A stretch of DNA of 50,252 bases, from NCBI RefSeq assembly GCF_000964085.1, contig NZ_JZRB01000044.1, forward strand, positions 1 to 50,252, in the 5' to 3' direction. Below are positions 43,862-50,252 of the stretch, in pieces. The position numbers were made by a program, and so were the translations under genes. Origin of the DNA: Luteibacter yeojuensis. Lineage in GTDB: Bacteria; Pseudomonadota; Gammaproteobacteria; Xanthomonadales; Rhodanobacteraceae. How positions within the stretch are numbered: position 1 is the first letter of the stretch; the number at the start of each line of letters is the position of its first letter. Below the pieces are notes generated by a model. It did no database searches and had not been told where the DNA came from. It saw only the letters and a list, made by a program, of their open reading frames with translations.

Positions 43862-44359
43862 CTATGAAGTGACTTTGCCAAGATGATTCGCAAACGGCGA
43901 CTGGGGCAAGGCAATCTTCGATAGCGCATCCCAGAGATTGCGTTCGATTCCGAATACTGATGCGACCGCCCGCTTCAAGCGCAGCATCGTTACCTGATCA
44001 ACATAGGTGTCGTGGTAAGAAGCCCGGCCCGCCCGTCGCGGCCCCTCGTAGCGGCTCAACCTGCTCCACCCTACCGTAACAACCATGTCGCATTTCGCCC
44101 ATCGTGTTCCAACCGCTCTCTGCAGCGGCGCGGGAAAGCAAGCGAGTGCAATTTCGACATGCCACGGTTCGATGATACGGGGCGGCGTCATGCTGATCGG
44201 CACGACGTGCAGAAGGCGCCCGCGTCGATTCCGCTGGGGCGAAAGCACGATCACAGGCCTGGTCTTGACCATGTTCCCGTCGCTTGCAAGCTCAAGCTCG
44301 TGCTTGTCGAACTCGCACATCAGGATCGCACCGTTTCGCGGACTGCCCAGGATGGCCAT
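43862..44359 (-). CDS. PemK/MazF-like protein, apparently orphan
   Basis: A 165-aa protein whose first ~90 residues match the PemK/MazF beta-barrel: GAILMCEFDKHELELASDGN, then KTRPVIVLSP (the K-x-RPVIVLS strand) and LLHVVPISMTPP. In active toxins this fold is an mRNA endonuclease. The C-terminal ~70 residues, with a DQVTMLRLKRAVASVFG segment, extend beyond the usual ~110-aa toxin. The ATG has a strong AGGAGG site. No antitoxin with a start codon precedes it: the 114 bp to the oxidoreductase stop hold only a startless frame. Base composition is less GC-rich than the window, suggesting acquisition. Confidence 0.8.
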   Translation of the reverse strand: MAILGSPRNGAILMCEFDKHELELASDGNMVKTRPVIVLSPQRNRRGRLLHVVPISMTPPRIIEPWHVEIALACFPAPLQRAVGTRWAKCDMVVTVGWSRLSRYEGPRRAGRASYHDTYVDQVTMLRLKRAVASVFGIERNLWDALSKIALPQSPFANHLGKVTS

Positions 44360-44473
44360 CCTTGGCCTCCTCTGTCTCGAACGCCGAAGCGAACCTTATC
44401 TGGCCCCTTGCGATATCGAAGTCCGTGCGATCCGCTAGATTGCGTAGGCGCAGGATGAAGTTTGAGTCAGACG

Positions 44474-45394
44474 TTATCGGCCTACCCGAACGACGACCTT
44501 CCCCCGCGCATGCCCCGTCGCCAGCTTCTCCAGCGCGGCGCGCACATCCGCGAGGTCAAAGATCGCATCGGTGATGATTTGCAGCTTGCCCTGCTGGAAC
44601 TGCGCGATGGCATCGGCGAGATACGGCGTGGCGGTGGCGAAGAACACCGCCTTGCCTTCGTTGCTGCCGCGCGCCTTGATGGAGAAATCCGCGAGTGTCG
44701 CGATACGCCCCTTCGGGCTGAGCACGCGCCACGACTTCTCCAGCGTCTCGCCGCCGAACGTGTCGAGCACCACGTCGATGTCGCTCAAGCGCGTGACGTC
44801 GTCGTGGCGGTAGTCGAGCACGTCGTGCGCGCCGAGTTCCTTCACCAGGGCATGGTTGCGCCCGGAAGCGGTGGCGATGACGTGCGCGCCTGCCAACGCC
44901 GCCAGTTGCACGGCCATGGTGCCGACACCGCCCGCGCCGCCGTGGATCAGCACGCGCTCGCCTGGCTGCAGCTTCGCGACATCGGCGAGCGCCTGCTTCG
45001 CCGTGCCGTAGGTAGTCGGCAATGACGCTGCCTGTTCGAAGCTCATCTCGGCGGGGATGCGGCGGACATCAGCCGCCGGGATGCGCAGCTGCTCGGCCAG
45101 CGCGCCGCCGGCGGTTGGCGCGGTGCGGCCGAACACGCGGTCACCGACGTCGAGCCCGGTGACGCCTTCGCCAACGGCGTCGATGACGCCACTGAAGTCG
45201 CTGCCTGGGGTGTATGGCAGGTCGGTGGGGAACACCTGCTGCATGTAGCCGGCGATGATCTTCAGGTCGAGCGGGTTGAGGCCCGCCGCGCGCACGCCGA
45301 CGACGACGTCATCCGGGCCCGCAGCCGGTGCGGCGACGTCGGCGACCACCACGGTTTCCGGGCCACCGAACGAAACGATCTGTGCGGCTTTCAT
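44474..45394 (-). CDS. Zinc-free MDR / quinone oxidoreductase-like enzyme
   Basis: A 306-aa NADPH-dependent medium-chain oxidoreductase. The N-terminal GroES-like part has AGLNPLDLKII and TPGSDFSGVIDAVGEGV. The Rossmann part has LIHGGAGGVGTMAVQLA, the AxxGxxG nucleotide motif of the quinone reductase group. Structural zinc cysteines are absent. GGAGG lies 9 bp before the ATG. It begins one base after the stop of the SnoaL-like gene, so both form an operon under the divergent LysR regulator. Confidence 0.9.
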   Translation of the reverse strand: MKAAQIVSFGGPETVVVADVAAPAAGPDDVVVGVRAAGLNPLDLKIIAGYMQQVFPTDLPYTPGSDFSGVIDAVGEGVTGLDVGDRVFGRTAPTAGGALAEQLRIPAADVRRIPAEMSFEQAASLPTTYGTAKQALADVAKLQPGERVLIHGGAGGVGTMAVQLAALAGAHVIATASGRNHALVKELGAHDVLDYRHDDVTRLSDIDVVLDTFGGETLEKSWRVLSPKGRIATLADFSIKARGSNEGKAVFFATATPYLADAIAQFQQGKLQIITDAIFDLADVRAALEKLATGHARGKVVVRVGR

Positions 45395-45395
45395 C

Positions 45396-45842
45396 TCAGG
45401 CCACCTCCGGGAACTGGCCAAGCTGCATGAAGAAGCCGAACCAGTCCTCCATGTGCCAGGTGGTGGTGAGTTTCATGTCCTTCAGTTCGTGGAACTCATG
45501 CAGGCGGAACGCGACCGCCTTGCCCGTGGCGGGGATGCCGAACATTTCCCCGAGGTGCGTGCCGGTGATCTCGGCACGGACGCCGACCTTGCCGGGTTCC
45601 TGCACCATGTCGTGCACGGTGATGGCCACGTCGGGGAAGGCCTGGATGAAGCCGCGGATGATGTCCTTGATGCCCGCCGGGCCTGGTGCCTGGCCGGGGG
45701 CAAGCGGGATGTCGTCCCATGTCGGGGCCAGCACGCCGTCGACCAGGTCGGGGTTCTTTTCGCTGAAGGCGCGATAGAGGGTTTCCACGGCATGGCGTTC
45801 GGCCTGGAGGCGCTGCTGCATGTCGGGCGAAAGGTGGTTCAT
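45396..45842 (-). CDS. SnoaL-like / ester cyclase family protein
   Basis: A 148-aa NTF2-fold protein of the SnoaL-like polyketide/ester cyclase family: helix ETLYRAFSEKNPDLVDGVLA, then IKDIIRGFIQAFPDVAITVHDMV, GTHLGEMFGIPATGK and FRLHEFHELKDMKLTTTWHM. These are common in oxidative detoxification clusters, usually without a known substrate. The ATG at 45842 is favoured; an ATG at 45854 in frame is possible. First gene of the operon with the MDR enzyme; divergent from LysR. Confidence 0.85.
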   Translation of the reverse strand: MNHLSPDMQQRLQAERHAVETLYRAFSEKNPDLVDGVLAPTWDDIPLAPGQAPGPAGIKDIIRGFIQAFPDVAITVHDMVQEPGKVGVRAEITGTHLGEMFGIPATGKAVAFRLHEFHELKDMKLTTTWHMEDWFGFFMQLGQFPEVA

Positions 45843-45914
45843 GGCGGTTTCCATCGTGGGGTGGGCGATGGAACGCATTTTGGTTAGGGATAATGCATCA
45901 GTCCAACAGATACA

Positions 45915-45932
45915 GGATATAACGTAATATCC
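45915..45932. promoter_or_regulatory. GGATAT-N6-ATATCC dyad, likely LysR operator
   Basis: Perfect 6-bp arms separated by AACGTA in the 95-bp divergent region between lysR and the SnoaL-MDR operon, ending 5 bp before the lysR ATG. LysR-type regulators bind interrupted dyads of this sort (T-N11-A) for autorepression and target activation. Confidence 0.5.
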
Positions 45933-45937
45933 ATGTC

Positions 45938-46849
45938 ATGGATTTTCATGGCATCGACCTCAACCTGCTCGCCGCGTTCGACGCCCTGATGCGCGAGCGC
46001 AACGTCACCCGTGCGGCGGCGGAAGTAGGCGTGAGCCAGCCCGCCATGAGCGCCGCCCTGTCGCGGCTGCGCAAGCTCGCGGGCGATCCCCTGTTCCACC
46101 GGAGTGCCGCCGGCCTCCTGCCCACGGCACGGGCCCGCGACCTCGCCGGGCCCATCGCCGAGGCCTTGCAGCAGATCCGCGCCGTATTGGTGGAGGACAC
46201 CGCCTTCGTCCCCGCGCAGGCCACGCAGACCTTCAAGATCGGCCTGCCCGACTACCCGGCCTTCGTGTTGCTGCCAGGGATCACAGTGGCGCTGCGCGAA
46301 CAGGCGCCCGGCGCCACGCTAGCCCTGCACGCCTTCACCGGGCGCGACGAGGCCGTGGACCTGCTCGACGCGGGCGCCATCGACATGGCCATCGGCGTGC
46401 CACCCCTGCATGGCGATGGCCGCATCCTGTCGCGGCCGGTGTTGCGCGACAGCTTCGTCACCATCGTCGCGAACGGCCACCCGGTGGCCCGGCGCGGCAT
46501 GGACATCAAGGCCTTCCTGTCGCTGTCGCACGTGCTGGCCTCGCCGGAAGGCGAAGGGTATGGCCTCGTGGACCATGCGCTCGCGCAGCAGGGGAAGAAG
46601 CGCCGCCTGGCGATGACGCTGCCGCAGATGTTCGTGGTGCCCTCGGTCATCGCGCAAACGGACCTGACGGCGACGCTGATGCAGCGCGTGGTGCGCGCCT
46701 CGCCGGCCGCACGCACCATCGCAACCTTCCCGCCCCCGGTGCCGCTGCCCGACATCACCTTCCACGCGCTGTGGCACCGCCGCACCGATGCGAACCCGGC
46801 ACAGGCGTGGTTCCGTGACCTGGTGGCGGCGTGCGCGGCGGCGCTTTGA
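45938..46849 (+). CDS. LysR family transcriptional regulator
   Basis: A 303-aa regulator. The winged HTH is at residues 6-65 (DLNLLAAFDALMRERNVTRA, VSQPAMSAALSRLRKLAGD). The C-terminal PBP2-like effector domain starts near residue 95 (FKIGLPDYPAFVLLPG). The layout with FDALMRERNVTRAA resembles the NodD/LeuO-type subgroup. It diverges from the SnoaL-MDR pair and shares a perfect dyad with it, so it most likely controls that pair. Inducer unknown. Confidence 0.92.
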   Translation: MDFHGIDLNLLAAFDALMRERNVTRAAAEVGVSQPAMSAALSRLRKLAGDPLFHRSAAGLLPTARARDLAGPIAEALQQIRAVLVEDTAFVPAQATQTFKIGLPDYPAFVLLPGITVALREQAPGATLALHAFTGRDEAVDLLDAGAIDMAIGVPPLHGDGRILSRPVLRDSFVTIVANGHPVARRGMDIKAFLSLSHVLASPEGEGYGLVDHALAQQGKKRRLAMTLPQMFVVPSVIAQTDLTATLMQRVVRASPAARTIATFPPPVPLPDITFHALWHRRTDANPAQAWFRDLVAACAAAL

Positions 46850-46870
46850 CTGCGCGCTACACTGCCCGCC

Positions 46871-47524
46871 ATGCCGCTCACCCTCCTCATCGCCGACGAC
46901 CACCCCATGTTCCGCGGGGCGCTGCTGCACGCGCTGGCCACGCTGCTGGTGGATGGCAAGGCGCTGGAGGCCGGCAGCCATAGCGCGATGGAAGCCGTGC
47001 TGGCGAAGGGCGAACACATCGACATGGTGCTGCTCGACCTGACGATGCCCGGGGCCATGGGCTTCTCGTCGCTGCTGTGGCTGCGTGGCGAACACCCGGA
47101 TATCCCGGTGCTGGTGGTGTCGTCGAACGACCACCCGCGCAACGTGCGCCGCGCGCAGCAGTTCGGCGCGGCGGGCTTCGTGTCGAAATCGGCGCCGGCC
47201 GAGGTGCTGCGCGATGCGGTGCAGACGGTGATGGGCGGCGGCACGGCGTTCATTGGCGCACGCTCCGAACGCAGCGAGGACGATGCGAAGCTGGCCGCGC
47301 GGCTGGCCAGCCTCACGCCGCAGCAGTTCCGCGTGCTGATGCTGCTGGCCGAGGGTCTGCTCAACAAGCAGATCGCCGCGGAGCTTGGCCTGGCGGAGAA
47401 CACGGTAAAGATCCACGTCACCGCCGTGCTGTCGAAGCTGGAATGCCGCTCGCGCACGCAGGCTGCGGTGCTGGTGAAGTCGCTGGACCTCGACGAGGGC
47501 GTCGAGGGTTCGCACCCGGGCTAG
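46871..47524 (+). CDS. NarL/FixJ family response regulator
   Basis: A 217-aa two-component regulator. The receiver domain has the acidic pair IADDHPMF (Asp9-Asp10), phospho-acceptor in VLLDLTMPG (about Asp57) and the conserved Lys in GFVSKSA. The C-terminal LuxR-type HTH reads LTPQQFRVLMLLAEGLLNKQ then ENTVKIHVTAVLSKL. It starts 21 bp after lysR without a clear ribosome site. It converges with the large hybrid kinase, whose stop shares a CTAG with its own. That kinase is the obvious candidate partner, by position only. Confidence 0.92.
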   Translation: MPLTLLIADDHPMFRGALLHALATLLVDGKALEAGSHSAMEAVLAKGEHIDMVLLDLTMPGAMGFSSLLWLRGEHPDIPVLVVSSNDHPRNVRRAQQFGAAGFVSKSAPAEVLRDAVQTVMGGGTAFIGARSERSEDDAKLAARLASLTPQQFRVLMLLAEGLLNKQIAAELGLAENTVKIHVTAVLSKLECRSRTQAAVLVKSLDLDEGVEGSHPG

Positions 47525-50151
47525 CCGGCCACCATCAGCAGGCGCGTCATCACCGCGCGCAGCCGCGCCGGCGCGAGGGGCTTCACGAGGTAGCGCAGGC
47601 CGTGCGCCGATGCGCGCTCGATATCGGCCTGGCGGGGCGCCGCGGCCATCAACACCGTGGGCGGCAAGGCGCCCCAGCGCGATGCCATGGCGGCGCGCAA
47701 GGCATCGCCTTCGTGGCCATCGAGCGGGTCGTCCATGAGGATCAGCGCCGGCGCATCGTCGGTCTCGGCGTAACGCAGCGCGCCGCGCTCGCTGCCGATG
47801 CCCTGCACGTCGCAGCCCCAGCCCGCGAGCAAGTCCATGGCCTGGCGCCGCGTGACGGGGTCGTTGTCGATGACGAGGACGCGCTTGCCGACGAACGGGG
47901 ACTCGTCGTCGGCGGGCTCGGCGTGTGCCGGCGCCACGGTGCCCACCTCGGCCAGCGGCAGCGTGATCGAGAAGACGCTGCCCTTGCCCTCCCACGAGCG
48001 TACGGCCACCGTCGCACCCAACAGCCGTGCGATGCGGTCGACGATGGACAAGCCCAGCCCGGCGCTTCGCCTGTCGCGATCCACGCCGTTATCCAGGCGC
48101 AGGAACTCATCGAAGATAGCCCGCGTGTTCGCCTCGGGGATGCCCACGCCGGTATCCCACACCTCGATGCGCGCGTGGCCTTCGGCGCGGCGCACGCCGA
48201 GCAGCACGCTGCCACGCGGCGTGTAGTGGATGGCGTTGCTGAGGAAGTTTTGCAGCACGCGACGCAACAGCAGCGCGTCACTGCGCACGGTGAGCGTGGT
48301 GCCCACGTAACCGAGGACAAGCCCGCGCGTGGACGCTAGCACGGCGGATTGCCGCGCCAGCTCGCGCAGCATCGGGTCCAGCGCCACGCTGGCGAAGCGC
48401 GGCGCCACGGCACCGCCCTCCAGGCGCGAGATATCGAGCAGGCTGGCCAGCAGTTCATCCTGCGTATCGAGCGCGCTGCGCACGCGCTCGACCAGTTCGT
48501 GGCCTTCGGCGTCCAGCCGCCGGCCCGCGAGGCTGCCGATGAACATGCGCGCCGCGTTCAGGGGCTGCAGCAGGTCGTGCACGGCCGCCGCGACGAAGCG
48601 CGTCTTCGAGCGGTTGGCCTTGTCCGCTTCCGCCTTGGCTTCGATCAGGTCGCGCGTGCGTTCTTCCACGCGGTGTTCCAGCGACGACGCCAGGCTGCGC
48701 AGCTCGCGGGCGGCGGCCTTGTAGGCGGTGATGTCGGCATAGCTGGTGACGAAGCCGCCGCCGGGCAGCGGGTTGCCGCGGATCTCCAGCGTCGTGCCGT
48801 CGGGCCGCTCGCGCTCGTACATGTGCGGGCTGCCCGCGCGCAGGTATTGCAGGCGGCGCTCGATGGCTTCGTCGGTATCGCCCGGCCCCAGCAGGCCGCG
48901 CCGGGCGTTGAAGCGGAACATGTCCTCGATGGGGCGCCCCACCTGCATGTACTCGTCGGGGAACCCGAAGATCTTCTGGTAGCGCGAGTTCCACGCCACC
49001 AGGCGCAGCCCCGCATCGACGACGCTCACGCCCTGGGGAAGGTGCTCGAGGCTGCCGTGCCCACCCTGCGCGGCTTCGTTGGCCGCGGCGACGATGCTGT
49101 CCTGCGCGGAGCGCAGCGCCGAGGCGTGGTGCGCCACCATGCGCTCCAGTTCCTCGCGGCTGCGCTGGCGCAGGCGGGCCAGGCGCACGCGCTGCTGCAG
49201 GAACATGCCCAGCAGCAGCACGGGCAGCCACGCCGCCAGCACGGCGAACACGGCGTTGCGCGCGGCGGCGACCGCAGGGCGCGTATCGGCCAGCAGGTGC
49301 AGCGTCCATGCCTGCTTCGGCATGGCCAGCGAGCGCCACATGGTGTCGTGCGCCAGCGCGGGCGAGGCCATGCGCACGCGCAGCGTATCGGCCCCCTGCG
49401 GCGCAAGCACCTTCCAGGCCATGGGCTGCAGCGGCCGCGTGCCGTACTGGCGCGTGCTGGCGATGGCGCCGGCATCCGCGGGCGAAAGCGGGTACAGCAC
49501 GCGGTATACCCAGTCGGCGTGGTTCGCGAGGAACACGACGTTGTGCGCATCGGAGAGGAACACCACGTCGCCACCCGGGGCCCAGTCTTCCTGCAGCGCA
49601 TCGAGCGAGATCTTCAGCACCACCACGCCGATGTGCCGGCCCGCGTCGTCATCCACGGCCTGGGCGATGAAGTAGCCCGGCACGTTGGTGGAGACGCCCA
49701 GCGCATAGAAGGTGGCGTGGCCATCGCGCATGGCGTCGCGGAAGTAGGGCCGGAACGCGTAGTCGAGGCCGACGTTGCTCTCGGGGGTGTTCCAGTTGTT
49801 GGCGGCCAGGGCGCGGCCGTGGCGGTCGAGCAGGGTGAGCGTCGAGGCACGCACGGCGTCGTTGGCACGGTCGAGCTTGGCGTTGAGGGCGGCGGTGCCC
49901 ACCGCGGCGGGTGCGCCTTCGAGCGCGGCTTTCAGCTCGGGATCGAGCGCCAGCACCCGCGGCAGCACGCGGTAGCGGTCGATGAGGCGCTGCACGGCCA
50001 GGGCGTGCAAGTGCAGGCGGTCGCCGGCCTGCTCGCCGATCGAACCCAGCGCCCGCCGCCATGCGTACCACCCGCCCAGCGCCGCGCTGCCCGCCACCAG
50101 TAGCAGGAGCACGAGGAGCCACAGGGCGCGGTAGGGGCGGGTTTGGGCCAT
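47521..50151 (-). CDS. Hybrid sensor histidine kinase with extracytoplasmic sensor, PAS and receiver
   Basis: About 876 aa. Membrane helices near residues 8-30 and 280-303 bracket a ~250-aa extracytoplasmic region of dCache type (RPYFRDAM.., YFIAQAVDDDAGRHIGVVVLKISLD). A PAS domain (about 365-470, GVSVVDAGLRLVAWNSRYQK), a coiled coil and the DHp helix follow, with His525 in AAVHDLLQPLNAARMF. The ATPase motifs are NFLSNAIHYTP, VWDTGVGIPE and SAGLGLSIVDRIA. A C-terminal receiver (about 755-870) has LVIDNDP and MDDPLDG. The layout resembles C4-dicarboxylate-sensing hybrid kinases. The start is uncertain (50151, 50166 or GTG 50187), none with a good ribosome site. Confidence 0.9.
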   Translation of the reverse strand: MAQTRPYRALWLLVLLLLVAGSAALGGWYAWRRALGSIGEQAGDRLHLHALAVQRLIDRYRVLPRVLALDPELKAALEGAPAAVGTAALNAKLDRANDAVRASTLTLLDRHGRALAANNWNTPESNVGLDYAFRPYFRDAMRDGHATFYALGVSTNVPGYFIAQAVDDDAGRHIGVVVLKISLDALQEDWAPGGDVVFLSDAHNVVFLANHADWVYRVLYPLSPADAGAIASTRQYGTRPLQPMAWKVLAPQGADTLRVRMASPALAHDTMWRSLAMPKQAWTLHLLADTRPAVAAARNAVFAVLAAWLPVLLLGMFLQQRVRLARLRQRSREELERMVAHHASALRSAQDSIVAAANEAAQGGHGSLEHLPQGVSVVDAGLRLVAWNSRYQKIFGFPDEYMQVGRPIEDMFRFNARRGLLGPGDTDEAIERRLQYLRAGSPHMYERERPDGTTLEIRGNPLPGGGFVTSYADITAYKAAARELRSLASSLEHRVEERTRDLIEAKAEADKANRSKTRFVAAAVHDLLQPLNAARMFIGSLAGRRLDAEGHELVERVRSALDTQDELLASLLDISRLEGGAVAPRFASVALDPMLRELARQSAVLASTRGLVLGYVGTTLTVRSDALLLRRVLQNFLSNAIHYTPRGSVLLGVRRAEGHARIEVWDTGVGIPEANTRAIFDEFLRLDNGVDRDRRSAGLGLSIVDRIARLLGATVAVRSWEGKGSVFSITLPLAEVGTVAPAHAEPADDESPFVGKRVLVIDNDPVTRRQAMDLLAGWGCDVQGIGSERGALRYAETDDAPALILMDDPLDGHEGDALRAAMASRWGALPPTVLMAAAPRQADIERASAHGLRYLVKPLAPARLRAVMTRLLMVAG

Positions 50152-50187
50152 GGTGTGAGCGGGCATCGTCGCATAGCCGGCGGGCAC

Positions 50188-50252
50188 CTAGCCGGAATGT
50201 GCTATGGGGCTGGCGGCCGGGGCGGGCTACAAAGCATACCCCCGCCCCCCCC
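50188..50252. other. Window end upstream of the hybrid kinase gene
   Basis: About 65 bp. It contains a minus-strand TATGCT (-10-like, 50232-50237) behind a C/G homopolymer run at the window edge (50238-50252). No gene seen; the run may mark an assembly edge. Confidence 0.4.

Overview
The window is a GC-rich (roughly two-thirds G+C), gene-dense stretch of a gammaproteobacterial chromosome. Gene order and protein style (tyrS / M23 peptidase / anmK; coaBC-dut-phosphomannomutase; argS-SPOR; speA/speE divergent pair) point to the order Xanthomonadales (Lysobacterales), most likely Rhodanobacteraceae such as Luteibacter or Dyella. That placement is inference from remembered gene order and protein similarity, not from a database search.

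Positions 1-33986 look like conserved core genome. The left edge carries a strong rRNA-type promoter firing leftwards, so an rRNA operon probably begins just outside the window. Then come tyrS, a membrane-anchored M23 murein endopeptidase, anmK, a small ribbon-helix-helix regulator, ampG-xth, pyrE, a DUF4124-like secreted protein, the coaBC-dut-pmm operon, radC, argS-SPOR, a speA/hydroxyacid dehydrogenase pair facing speE, a small membrane protein, an orphan ParA-like ATPase, sixA, yceI, a two-HKD phospholipase D lipoprotein, a TonB-like protein, a FadI-type thiolase, an unrecognised 375-aa protein, a PAS-GGDEF-EAL c-di-GMP enzyme and an ntrB-ntrC-GNAT operon. Two themes recur: cell-wall turnover and recycling (M23 peptidase, AnmK, AmpG, SPOR protein) and polyamine synthesis (SpeA, SpeE). 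REP-type palindromes of the GTAGGAGC family sit immediately 3' of the SPOR gene, speE and the GGDEF-EAL gene; the first two are followed by intrinsic terminators.

Positions 33987-47524 are more accessory. There is a 580-bp base-composition dip with a possible tiny ORF, a secreted TlpA-like redoxin, a 47-aa membrane peptide, a histone-H1-like DUF6496 protein, an ExbB-ExbD proton motor with a third gene, a decayed duplicate of a lipoprotein 5' end, a secreted epoxide-hydrolase-like enzyme, a VOC protein facing a YafY/WYL regulator, a CPBP protease, an orphan PemK/MazF-like protein, and a LysR regulator facing a SnoaL-like / zinc-free MDR oxidoreductase pair. The window ends with a NarL-type response regulator converging on a large hybrid histidine kinase.

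The most interesting locus is exbB-exbD plus the gene at 36208-37443. The third gene encodes a TonB-style anchor (S-x3-H in its membrane segment) joined to a long linker and a PA14-like beta-sandwich instead of a TonB C-terminal domain. It has an in-frame amber codon five codons after its natural ATG. Other points worth checking are an apparently leaderless ntrB promoter framed by TTGCACCA/TGGTGCAA arms, two consensus DnaA boxes upstream of argS, operator-like palindromes at several divergent promoters, and the decayed lipoprotein duplication.
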